From the NCBI GenBank assembly GCA_024680555.1, contig JAILCC010000016.1, positions 124,001 through 188,000 of the forward strand: DNA of 64,000 bases. Reading direction: 5' to 3'. The stretch is from a bacterium (lineage in GTDB: Bacteria; Cyanobacteriota; Vampirovibrionia; Gastranaerophilales; JAILCC01). Positions 17,461 to 25,029 of this stretch are shown in pieces. The first letter of the stretch is position 1, and each line of letters starts with the position of its first letter. Under the pieces are notes generated by a model, which was given only the letters and a program-made list of their open reading frames with translations, was not told the origin of the DNA and searched no databases. Both the position numbers and the translations under genes were made by a program.

Positions 17461-17642
17461 AAATAACTAAAATATTAAAAGATGGGGCAGACAAACTGAT
17501 TTCCGTTTTAAGAATAAAAAAACCTTTCCATAGTTACAAGTATTGTACGAGCGTACACATTCACAACGATGTATCTAGCATCTTGAGAAACAGACGTACA
17601 ATAGAAAACCAAAGCGTCAGAATACTGCAAAAACTCAAATAA
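17457..17642 (+). CDS. Small basic protein coupled to the efflux operon
   Basis: The product is 61 aa, strongly basic, with no signal peptide or membrane segment (MKITKILKDGADKLISVL, then a His- and Arg-containing region ending RILQKLK). Its ATG overlaps the TolC stop as ATGA, the classic arrangement for translational coupling, so it is probably translated after TolC. I do not recognise a family. It ends where the oppositely directed 6S RNA candidate ends. It could be a real operon member or a chance frame; the ATGA overlap is the main support. Confidence 0.5.
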   Translation: MKITKILKDGADKLISVLRIKKPFHSYKYCTSVHIHNDVSSILRNRRTIENQSVRILQKLK

Positions 17643-17808
17643 AACCCCTGCCGAACATTGGTTTTGATACCTGCTTTGTGTAGCAGGTGGGTGCCGCCCC
17701 GAGCATATTCCGTTTCCTGCTATGTAATGCAGGTCTACTTCAATGCCCTAAAGATCATGCTCCCTTTATCAAAAAATGTAGGATCAAAACAAAATATCCG
17801 ACAAGGGT
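17640..17808 (-). ncRNA. ssrS: 6S RNA candidate (RNA polymerase-binding regulatory RNA)
   Basis: About 165 nt on the minus strand fold as 6S RNA does. The 5' end (17808-17797, ACCCTTGTCGGA) pairs with the 3' end (17655-17644, TTCGGCAGGGGT) over 12 bp including G-U pairs. GTTTTGAT and ATCAAAAC extend this closing stem. A large open middle contains hairpin ACCTGCT/AGCAGGT on its 3' strand. GAGCAT/ATGCTC and an apical CCTGC/GCAGG hairpin follow. The 3' bubble strand (GGCGGCACCCACCT, then a hairpin) resembles the E. coli 6S segment CGACGACACAUUCACCU followed by its hairpin. It has its own promoter and ends in GGGGTTTT. By family knowledge 6S RNA mimics an open promoter and sequesters the housekeeping polymerase in slow growth. 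Confidence 0.65.
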
Positions 17809-17814
17809 AATATT

Positions 17815-17842
17815 ATTATCGCATAATATTTTGTATTTTCAA
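17815..17842 (-). promoter_or_regulatory. Promoter of the 6S RNA candidate
   Basis: On the minus strand TTGAAA (17842-17837), a 16-base spacer and GATAAT (17820-17815) place the start at about 17808. That is exactly the first base of the closing stem of the RNA. It lies just after the stop of the 627-aa gene, so the RNA need not depend on read-through. Confidence 0.65.
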
Positions 17843-17851
17843 ATACGACAG

Positions 17852-19735
17852 TTACTCAGCCAGCTTTTCTTCAAGAGCGGCAATACTTTTTTCTTGAACG
17901 GAAATTGCACTCAGTTTTGACAATGATTTTGTGTTCAAACTGCTTATATCTTGTTCTAAAATTCTTATTCCCGAAGATAAGGACAAAATTCGTCCTTTCA
18001 AAGATTGCATTTCCGACTGGACAGAAGAAGTATCCTCGCCATCTGCGGCATTTTTGAGCTTTTTATCCAATTCATCATATTTTGCCTGTTTTTCTTTAAG
18101 TTCATTTTCTTGAATGGTTTTTCTCATATTTTTGAATGCTTGTTCTGATTCAATGTTTTCAAGTTCAGCATTTAGTTTTGCTAAATTTTCTTCTTGCAAT
18201 GCTTTTTCTGCTTCATATTTACTCTTATCAGAATTTGAAGCTGTAGCTTTCGTCATGGAAGCTGATGAAGAATCTGTAGATGATGCTGATGAAGTGTTCA
18301 TTGCGTTATTTTCCGGCTTGCCTACCGCTTTTTCTAGCATTTCTTTTATAACCGCATTATCAAGCCCTTCGCCGTAATCTCTTGTAGTAGAGAGTAGTTC
18401 AACAAATTTTCCGTCAACGAACTTTGCAATTTGCGGAAGATTCATGGCTTTTGTTCCATCTCCACCGCCCATATCTCTGTATATTTGCCAACATAAATCC
18501 CTGTCGGCACCTTCATTTGTAGCCAATTCATAAAATCCAAATTTATCCTGTACTTGAGACAGGACATCTTTCATTCTGTTGTGTAATATATTACAGTACT
18601 GACATCCCGATGCACTCGTAATCATAACATAGGTTGTACCTTTACTGTTTTTAACGTCATCATTGAATGTAGCTGCACTTGTTTGAGCGATACCGTCTTT
18701 ATCTTTCTTGGCTCTTCCTTCTGCCAGTTTAAGCATTTTTGATACGGCATCAGGAGCCATTCTGCCTGACATAATTTGAACAAATTTTCCGTCGACAAAT
18801 TTTGCAATCTGCGGAAGCGGCATTGTATTCTCTTTATTACCACCCATATCTCTAAAAATTTGCCAGCATAAATCTTTATCTGTATCTGTTGACAAATCAT
18901 ATACCGTTGCAACTGCATTCAATGTTTGTGCATTATACTGGATAGCTTGCTGAAGCTCTGCACAATATGCACAATTGCTCAAATTACCTATTGTAACGTA
19001 TACAGTTCCTTTACTATTGAGAACATCATTTTGAAAATTAGCCGTATTTGTTGTTTTTACTCCATATCTGTTTTTGGGAGCATTAGGATTTGTGTCAACC
19101 GCAGCAGGAACATCAGGCATTTGGGATGGGGTACCGACGGAATTATTTATAATAGTATCCGCTGCGGTAAGGCCATTTAATTTTTCCTGTCCGACAAGTT
19201 TGCCGTCAACAAATTTTAAAAACATTGGTAAATCCAAACTGCTATAATGCTTCATTCCTAGTTGTTTCGTTAAATCACTAATAAGTTCCGAATTCACTAC
19301 ATCTAAGTGATAAACATTTGCATGCTTTTGAACTTCGGGCAATTTTGCGGCAATATTTTGTTCTACCTTGTGAATAATGTCCCCGCAAAAGAATTGACCG
19401 TCAATAAGAACATAAACAGTTCCCATACTTTTTAAAACATCATCTTTAAATGTATTAGCATCCGTCATGGGAATACCGTCTTTGCTGTTTTGTCGAGCAG
19501 AAGAACTTGATGCTGCGGCTTTAGTAAGAGTGGGAGCAGTTTCAACGACCTCAATATTATCCTCTTTATCTATTGAATTAAGAATAGTGGTAATAGCTTC
19601 TTTTAATTGTACATTCTCTGTTTGTGACAAATCAGCTTCGGATATCGCTCCATCGCCGTTTATATCCAAATCTTCAAACGCCTCTTCAACCTTTCCCATA
19701 TTGAGCTGCTCAAACAGAATTTTATTTATTTCCAT
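17852..19735 (-). CDS. EF-hand protein with three thioredoxin-like modules and a coiled coil
   Basis: The product is 627 aa with no signal peptide, and is unrecognised as a whole. An EF-hand loop (DINGDGAISEAD, residues 24-35) follows MEINKILF. Three thioredoxin-like modules follow at about 95-205, 228-340 and 350-470, each with a GT(V/T)YV strand and KFVDGK. Module 2 carries CAYC (255-258) and module 3 CQYC (378-381), redox-type CxxC motifs; module 1 has only one cysteine there. A Ser-rich linker and a coiled coil (about 506-627) end the protein. It has a sigma-28-type promoter and shares its N-terminal architecture with the 871-aa protein at 7371-9986. It may be a Ca2+-responsive disulfide or scaffold protein tied to motility (inference). 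Confidence 0.8.
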   Translation of the reverse strand: MEINKILFEQLNMGKVEEAFEDLDINGDGAISEADLSQTENVQLKEAITTILNSIDKEDNIEVVETAPTLTKAAASSSSARQNSKDGIPMTDANTFKDDVLKSMGTVYVLIDGQFFCGDIIHKVEQNIAAKLPEVQKHANVYHLDVVNSELISDLTKQLGMKHYSSLDLPMFLKFVDGKLVGQEKLNGLTAADTIINNSVGTPSQMPDVPAAVDTNPNAPKNRYGVKTTNTANFQNDVLNSKGTVYVTIGNLSNCAYCAELQQAIQYNAQTLNAVATVYDLSTDTDKDLCWQIFRDMGGNKENTMPLPQIAKFVDGKFVQIMSGRMAPDAVSKMLKLAEGRAKKDKDGIAQTSAATFNDDVKNSKGTTYVMITSASGCQYCNILHNRMKDVLSQVQDKFGFYELATNEGADRDLCWQIYRDMGGGDGTKAMNLPQIAKFVDGKFVELLSTTRDYGEGLDNAVIKEMLEKAVGKPENNAMNTSSASSTDSSSASMTKATASNSDKSKYEAEKALQEENLAKLNAELENIESEQAFKNMRKTIQENELKEKQAKYDELDKKLKNAADGEDTSSVQSEMQSLKGRILSLSSGIRILEQDISSLNTKSLSKLSAISVQEKSIAALEEKLAE

Positions 19736-19768
19736 GACAAAACTCCTGTGCTAATAACTTTGATGTAA

Positions 19769-19795
19769 TTATCGGCATATTTTGGTTAATCTTTA
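19769..19795 (-). promoter_or_regulatory. Sigma-28 (FliA/SigD)-type promoter
   Basis: On the minus strand TAAAGATT begins a TAAA-15 bases-GCCGATAA element, the exact flagellar sigma-28 consensus spacing. The predicted start near 19762 gives a UTR of about 27 bases to the ATG at 19735. The surrounding bases also resemble those upstream of the 871-aa paralogue, so promoter and gene head were duplicated together. Confidence 0.85.
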
Positions 19796-19912
19796 GGCGA
19801 AAGCGGCAATATTTAAAAAAAATTTACAAATCTTAAAGAAAAGAACAAATTTGCTTATAAAATCATTTAATGATAATCTTAGAAAATAAAGTAGTGATAA
19901 GAGGTATTATTT

Positions 19913-20413
19913 ATGGCAAAAGATTGCAGTTTTGATGTTGTATCCGAATTTGATGCACAAGAGCTTGTCAACGCAGTTGACCAAACCAAAAGAGATATTT
20001 CCGCAAGATTTGATTTAAAAGACTCTAATTCTCAAGTCGAACTTGAAGCAGGAAAAGCAATAACCATAACAACTAATGACGAAACAAAGCTAAGAAATAT
20101 TATTGATATTCTCCAATCAAAAATGATAAAAAGAAATTTAAGCATAAAAATTCTTGATGCACAAAAAATTGAAAACGCTTTGGGTGGAAACGTAAGACAG
20201 GTATTCAACCTCAAAAAAGGACTTACACAAGAACTTGCCAAGAAAATTGTTGCGGATATAAAAAGTTCAAAATTAAAAGTTCAAGCCGCTATACAAGGTG
20301 AACAGGTCAGAGTTTCGGGCAAAAGCAAAGATGACTTGCAAGATGTTATAAAACTCTTGAAAGGCAACGAGGACAGTTATAATATTCCTTTGCAATTTAC
20401 AAATTACAGGTAA
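19913..20413 (+). CDS. yajQ: YajQ-family nucleotide-binding protein
   Basis: The product is 166 aa, the normal length for the YajQ (DUF520) family. It opens with the family start (CSFDVVSEFDAQELVNAVDQ) and keeps FDLKDSNSQVEL, GGNVRQVFNLKKG, the IVADIK segment and VRVSGKSKDDLQ. Members bind cyclic di-GMP in Xanthomonas and other nucleotides elsewhere; the ligand here is not shown. AAGAGG precedes the ATG. It lies 3 bp before rimO, with which it is probably co-transcribed. It is cytoplasmic. Confidence 0.93.
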   Translation: MAKDCSFDVVSEFDAQELVNAVDQTKRDISARFDLKDSNSQVELEAGKAITITTNDETKLRNIIDILQSKMIKRNLSIKILDAQKIENALGGNVRQVFNLKKGLTQELAKKIVADIKSSKLKVQAAIQGEQVRVSGKSKDDLQDVIKLLKGNEDSYNIPLQFTNYR

Positions 20414-20416
20414 GCT

Positions 20417-21724
20417 ATGACTGTTGTTGGTATAATAAGTCACGGCTGTCCCAAGAACCTTGTAGATACCGAACTTATGCTCGGATATCTGGCTCAGGCA
20501 GGTTACGAAACAACACTTGATATTGAAAAGGCAGACATAGTACTCGTAAACACTTGTGCATTTATCGAAGATGCCCAAAGAGAAAGCATAGCCACACTTG
20601 TTGAATTGATAGACAAAGGCAAAGCCATCATTGTTGCGGGATGTCTGCCTCAAAAATATAAAGGCGAATTAAAAGACGAACTCCCCGAGATATTCGCTTT
20701 TATAGGACCAGCCGACATTGCAAAGGTTGCGGATATAGTAAAAGACTTTGAAGAAAAACAAATCAAAACAATATACAATGTGACCGAAACACCGTCAATT
20801 TTGTATCCGGAAAACATTGAAAGACAGCATATTACAGTCGGTTCAAGCGCATATATAAAAATTGCCGAAGGATGCAATTATAAGTGTGCATATTGCATAA
20901 TTCCAACACTCAGAGGACGATACCACTCAAGGAGTATAGACAACATATACAAAGAAGCAAAAGAACTTGCTAAAGACGGTATATCCGAAATTATCCTCAT
21001 TGCGCAGGATACTTCATATTATGGTTATGACAAATTTGGTGCGCCGATTCTTTCAAGCCTTTTAGAAAAATTAAATACTATTGAAGAGCTTGATTGGATA
21101 AGAGTTATGTACACATACCCATCAATGATAAATGACGAACTTATAGAAGCAATTAAAAATTGCGATAAGGTTGTAAAATATCTTGATATTCCTTTGCAGC
21201 ACTCTCATCCCGATATGATAAAAAGGATGAACAGACCTGTTATGGATTATAAGGAGCTGCTTTTAAAAATACGAAAAGAAATACCCAATATCGCAATAAG
21301 AACATCTCTTATAGTAGGATTTCCGGGAGAAACAGAAGAAGAATTTGAGCATCTTGTCGATTTTGTAAAAGAAGTCAAATTTGACAGGTTGGGAGTATTT
21401 GAATTTTCAAGAGAAAAAGGAACGGCAGCTTATGATATGAAGCCTCAAATTCCTTCAAAAACAAAAAAACAACGCAAAAAAATCATCATGGAAATTCAAT
21501 CCAAAATATCAAAAGAAATAAATGAAAGTTTCATTGGCAAAAAGATACCGGTTTTAATAGAAAGTATAAGTTCAGACGGTGAAATAATCGCACGTTCATA
21601 CAGGGATGCACCTGATATTGACGGAGTTGTTTATATTCAAACAGACGAAGTCGTTTCTCCGGGGGACGTATTAAATGCAACGGTTACAGGTGCAGACGAA
21701 TACGATTTATTTGCAAGAATATAG
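20417..21724 (+). CDS. rimO: Ribosomal protein S12 methylthiotransferase RimO
   Basis: The product is 435 aa. RimO adds a methylthio group to Asp of ribosomal protein S12 using two iron-sulfur clusters and SAM. The order is an N-terminal UPF0004 domain (SHGCPKNLVDTE, VNTCAF, AGCLPQ supplying cluster cysteines), a radical SAM core (GCNYKCAYCIIPTLRGRYHSR) and a C-terminal TRAM domain. The SHGCPKNLVD start and TYPSMI segment favour RimO over MiaB or MtaB. The short spacing to yajQ suggests one operon. All cluster cysteines are present. Confidence 0.94.
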   Translation: MTVVGIISHGCPKNLVDTELMLGYLAQAGYETTLDIEKADIVLVNTCAFIEDAQRESIATLVELIDKGKAIIVAGCLPQKYKGELKDELPEIFAFIGPADIAKVADIVKDFEEKQIKTIYNVTETPSILYPENIERQHITVGSSAYIKIAEGCNYKCAYCIIPTLRGRYHSRSIDNIYKEAKELAKDGISEIILIAQDTSYYGYDKFGAPILSSLLEKLNTIEELDWIRVMYTYPSMINDELIEAIKNCDKVVKYLDIPLQHSHPDMIKRMNRPVMDYKELLLKIRKEIPNIAIRTSLIVGFPGETEEEFEHLVDFVKEVKFDRLGVFEFSREKGTAAYDMKPQIPSKTKKQRKKIIMEIQSKISKEINESFIGKKIPVLIESISSDGEIIARSYRDAPDIDGVVYIQTDEVVSPGDVLNATVTGADEYDLFARI

Positions 21725-21786
21725 AATAAATGCTACAATCAATAACACGGATTAGAAATACAATACAACAAAATAGAGGGTATTTT

Positions 21787-21852
21787 ATGGTCAAGAACAA
21801 AAGAGTATATACTTCTAGCACCCACTCCGGATACCTTAATCAGCTACAGTAG
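21787..21852 (+). CDS. Possible 21-aa leader peptide
   Basis: ATG at 21787, preceded by GAGGGTATTTT, opens a 21-codon frame (MVKNKRVYTSSTHSGYLNQL, then Q) that stops just before the prepilin-like gene. It could be a leader peptide, or the remnant of an earlier start of the downstream gene. The good Shine-Dalgarno sequence is the only support. Confidence 0.25.
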   Translation: MVKNKRVYTSSTHSGYLNQLQ

Positions 21853-21864
21853 CGAGTTTTGGAG

Positions 21865-22716
21865 ATGTTTAAGTCTACAAATTCAACGATTCGAGGGATG
21901 CTGAACAAGCAAAAAATCAAAAACTCTCTTCGTTCGTTATGTTTTTTAGCTTTTCAGAATGACGTAAAAGGAAAATCCAAAATAGCTTTTACTTTAGCCG
22001 AAACACTGATAACCCTACTTGTGATAGGTATAATTGCTGCTCTTACCATTCCATCGCTTATACAATCATTTCAAGGACGGGAAACCGTAGCGAGATTAAA
22101 AAAAATGTATTCCGTAGTAAATCAAGCAGTTCGGCAATATCAAGCAGAAAATGAATGTTTGGATAGTTTTGCCGACTGTTTTGAAAAAGAAGATACACTG
22201 ACAAGCAACACGTTTATGAAACGTTTTGAACAAAAATTCAAGTTTGTAAATGTTGTTTACACGGGGGAAGATGAGTATGATGTAGAATGGATACCCAAAA
22301 TCGCAAAACACATAAACGGAGAAGATATAGAGACGCATACTTGGATGGGAGTTCAGCGTAACGGTTGGACTCATGACGGTGCATTTTATATGCTGGCAGA
22401 TGGTTCGGTATTGAGCGTAATGATTCCTGATGATAAAAAGCAAAGCGGTCTGCTTTTTATTGATACAAATGGGGTAAAAGGACCAAACAGAATAGGGAAA
22501 GACCAATTTCCTATAGGTATTGGTGCAAGGAATAACCCCAAATATGCAGGTATTGTACATCCTCATTTTAACGAAGACGACCCCACCGGAGGAACAAACT
22601 ATGGCGGATTATGTAATGTAACCAATAATAATGAATGCAGTGCAGATGAATGTACGACAGAAATGTGTTCTCCCACCGCTTATGTACTGAAACATAACAA
22701 ATTACCAAACTTATAA
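21865..22716 (+). CDS. Prepilin-like (type IV pilin/pseudopilin) protein
   Basis: The product is about 283 aa. The class III signal segment (KSKIAFTLAETLITLLVIGIIAALTIPSL) has the positively charged leader end, the A/F cleavage context and the Glu five residues into the mature protein, followed by the hydrophobic helix. The C-terminal part has DGSVLS, FIDTNGVKGPNRIGKDQF and a cysteine cluster (CNVTNNNECSADECTTEMC). This is like many secreted minor pilins. The start is uncertain: ATG 21865, TTG 21859 and ATG 21898 are all in frame and none has a well-spaced Shine-Dalgarno sequence. Any of them gives an unusually long leader (about 30-45 residues). Confidence 0.75.
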   Translation: MFKSTNSTIRGMLNKQKIKNSLRSLCFLAFQNDVKGKSKIAFTLAETLITLLVIGIIAALTIPSLIQSFQGRETVARLKKMYSVVNQAVRQYQAENECLDSFADCFEKEDTLTSNTFMKRFEQKFKFVNVVYTGEDEYDVEWIPKIAKHINGEDIETHTWMGVQRNGWTHDGAFYMLADGSVLSVMIPDDKKQSGLLFIDTNGVKGPNRIGKDQFPIGIGARNNPKYAGIVHPHFNEDDPTGGTNYGGLCNVTNNNECSADECTTEMCSPTAYVLKHNKLPNL

Positions 22717-22805
22717 AATATTTCCATACACCTTAACTATTTATCAAACCTGCTTCTTTGTGCTAAACTATAAACATAATTACACCTTTAGAAAGGATAT
22801 TTAGC

Positions 22806-23324
22806 ATGTTTAAAAAGTTTTTGGTAATATTGTTTGCGGCTATATTTTGGGGCACAACCGCAATAAATGCAGCTGAACCTCCTGTATTGGACAAACCTGT
22901 TGCAAATGAAAAAATTGAAGAAGTACAAGTACAAGTTTCAAAATACAAAGAAGTTGCTCCGCTAAACCTTGTTTCTACTCCGGCAAAATATTTAAACAAA
23001 GATGTAAAAATAAAAGCCAAATTTGACAAGTTTTCTACCATCGGACTTGATTATCCTCCGATAAAAAGAGATGCAAAAACTTATATTTCATTTCTTATAA
23101 AAAGAGAAAACGCAAACTACAACATCCCTCTTTCAGAACTAAAACTCATAATCAAACGTGATTATGCGGAAAAAGAAATGGTAAATGTTGAGCAGGGCGA
23201 TGAGATAGAAATATACGGAAACGTATTTTCAAACGCACTCGGCGATCCGTGGGTAAGTGTTGATAAAATCACGATATTAACCGTTCACCCCGACAAAGAA
23301 AAAAAAGAAGCTGATAAAAAATAG
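22806..23324 (+). CDS. Secreted protein with a possible OB-like domain
   Basis: The product is 172 aa. A signal peptide (MFKKFLVILFAAIFWGTTAINA) is followed by a short acidic linker. A roughly 110-residue beta-rich domain comes next (LVSTPAKYLNKDVKIKAKF, ISFLIKRE, EQGDEIEIYGNVFSNALGDPWVSVDKI), whose pattern resembles OB-fold proteins. It ends in a charged Lys/Glu tail. AAAGGA lies before the ATG. It is probably periplasmic. No named family was recognised. It stands alone between the prepilin and glyQ with its own short upstream region. Confidence 0.7.
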   Translation: MFKKFLVILFAAIFWGTTAINAAEPPVLDKPVANEKIEEVQVQVSKYKEVAPLNLVSTPAKYLNKDVKIKAKFDKFSTIGLDYPPIKRDAKTYISFLIKRENANYNIPLSELKLIIKRDYAEKEMVNVEQGDEIEIYGNVFSNALGDPWVSVDKITILTVHPDKEKKEADKK

Positions 23325-23345
23325 TTTAATATAGGAAGAATAGCA

Positions 23346-24236
23346 ATGACAATTACATTTCAAGAATTATATTTGAATTTAACAAAATTCTGGTCTGATT
23401 ACGGTTGTATTATTCAACAGCCCTATGATATAGAAAAAGGCGCAAGCACAATGAATCCGGCAACTTTTTTGCGTTCTTTGGGACCTGAACCGTGGAACAC
23501 CGCTATGATTGAACCCTGCAGACGCCCAACGGATGCAAGATACGGAGAAAACCCAAACAGGCTGGGACACTATTTCCAATACCAAGTCATCCTTAAACCC
23601 TCACCGGATGATGCGCAAGAATTATACTTGCAATCTTTATCGGCAATGGGTATAGATTTAAGCAAACATGATGTCAGATTTGTTGAAGATAATTGGGAAT
23701 CGCCAACACTCGGCGCAAAAGGTGTAGGTTGGGAAGTTTGGCTCGACGGTATGGAAGTAACACAGTTTACTTATTTCCAACAGGTAGGCGGCGTTGAAAT
23801 AAGACCAGTTGCACTTGAACTTACATACGGTTTGGAAAGAATAGCTATGTATCTTCAAAACAAAGACAGCGTATATGACATTTATTGGAACAAAGATATT
23901 AAATACGGCGAAATATACCACCAAAACGAAGTGGAACAATCAAAATATAACTTTGAAGTATCTAATGCAGATGCACTATTCAAAGTTTATGATATTTATT
24001 CAAACGAAGCTCAAAACTGTTTGGATAACAAGCTTGTTTTACCCGCTTATGACTGTGTTTTAAAATGCTCACATACATTCAACCTTCTTGATGCAAGAGG
24101 GGTTATAAGCAAAGACGAAAGAACAAATTACATTAACCGTATAAGAAAAATGGCATCAGAAACCGCTGAATTATACGTAAAACAACGTGAAGAAATGGGC
24201 TTCCCTTTGTTGAAGCAAACGACACTGGTAAAATAA
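23346..24236 (+). CDS. glyQ: Glycyl-tRNA synthetase alpha subunit
   Basis: GlyQ (296 aa) is the class II catalytic alpha subunit of the bacterial alpha2beta2 glycyl-tRNA synthetase. It has the family start ([25 protein letters not shown]), [16 protein letters not shown] motif 1 ([19 protein letters not shown]), [15 protein letters not shown], the motif 2 region and [13 protein letters not shown] (motif 3). The length is normal. The usual partner glyS is not adjacent: tatD follows, overlapping by one base. GlyS must be elsewhere for activity. AGGAAG lies before the ATG. Confidence 0.95.
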   Translation: MTITFQELYLNLTKFWSDYGCIIQQPYDIEKGASTMNPATFLRSLGPEPWNTAMIEPCRRPTDARYGENPNRLGHYFQYQVILKPSPDDAQELYLQSLSAMGIDLSKHDVRFVEDNWESPTLGAKGVGWEVWLDGMEVTQFTYFQQVGGVEIRPVALELTYGLERIAMYLQNKDSVYDIYWNKDIKYGEIYHQNEVEQSKYNFEVSNADALFKVYDIYSNEAQNCLDNKLVLPAYDCVLKCSHTFNLLDARGVISKDERTNYINRIRKMASETAELYVKQREEMGFPLLKQTTLVK

Positions 24237-25006
24237 TGGCAGTATTTATTGATACACATTCTCATGTTGACTTTGAAGAAATTCAGACTGATTTTGATGG
24301 CGTTTTGACTCGCTGCAAAGAAGTCGGTGTTGAAAAAATTATTATCCCCGACGTAACGCAGGAGGATACCCCGAGGGTTATTGAACTTGCCGAAAAATAT
24401 GATAATTTGTACGCTATGGTCGGCATACACCCATCCGAAGCCCAAAAATGGAATGATACGAGTTATGATTACTTTAAGAATTTGGCATCCCACCCAAAAG
24501 TAGTAGGCATTGGGGAAATCGGACTTGATTATTATTGGGACAAAAGTTTTAATGACGTTCAGCAAGAGGTTTTAACAAAGCAAATTGAACTTGCTAAGGA
24601 GGTTAAAAAACCGATTTGTATTCACGACAGAGATGCACATGCTGATACCTTGAAAATTTTAAAGGAAACAAACGCAAAAGAAGTCGGTGTTGTTCTCCAT
24701 TGTTTTTCAGGCAGTGTTGAATTTATGCAGGAATGTATAAAAGAAGGTTTTTATATTGCACTTGGGGGAGTTGTAACATTTAAAAATGCAATAAAGCCTC
24801 AGGAAGTAGCAAAAGCCGTTCCGTTAGACAGACTGTTTTTGGAAACGGATGCACCGTATTTAACACCCACACCGCACAGGGGAGAAACAAATTTCCCATA
24901 TTATATTCCCTTAATTGCAGAACATATAGCTAATTTAAAGGGTATAGCGATTGAAAAAGTTGCAGAAGCCACAACAAAAAACGCCAAAGAATTTTGGAAG
25001 ATATAA
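24236..25006 (+). CDS. tatD: TatD-family metal-dependent DNase
   Basis: The product is 256 aa, of the TatD/YcfH amidohydrolase-fold nuclease family. Metal ligands are visible in order: DTHSHVDF (HxH), GEIGLDYYWD (Glu), HDRDAH, HCFSG and ETDAPYLTP (Asp). The enzyme is a cytoplasmic 3'-5' nuclease implicated in DNA repair or RNA quality control. The start overlaps the glyQ stop by one base (TAATG), so it is translated with glyQ. In many bacteria tatD instead follows metG; the glyQ link is unusual. Confidence 0.92.
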   Translation: MAVFIDTHSHVDFEEIQTDFDGVLTRCKEVGVEKIIIPDVTQEDTPRVIELAEKYDNLYAMVGIHPSEAQKWNDTSYDYFKNLASHPKVVGIGEIGLDYYWDKSFNDVQQEVLTKQIELAKEVKKPICIHDRDAHADTLKILKETNAKEVGVVLHCFSGSVEFMQECIKEGFYIALGGVVTFKNAIKPQEVAKAVPLDRLFLETDAPYLTPTPHRGETNFPYYIPLIAEHIANLKGIAIEKVAEATTKNAKEFWKI

Positions 25007-25029
25007 AATAACTCACAGGGAGAGAATAT

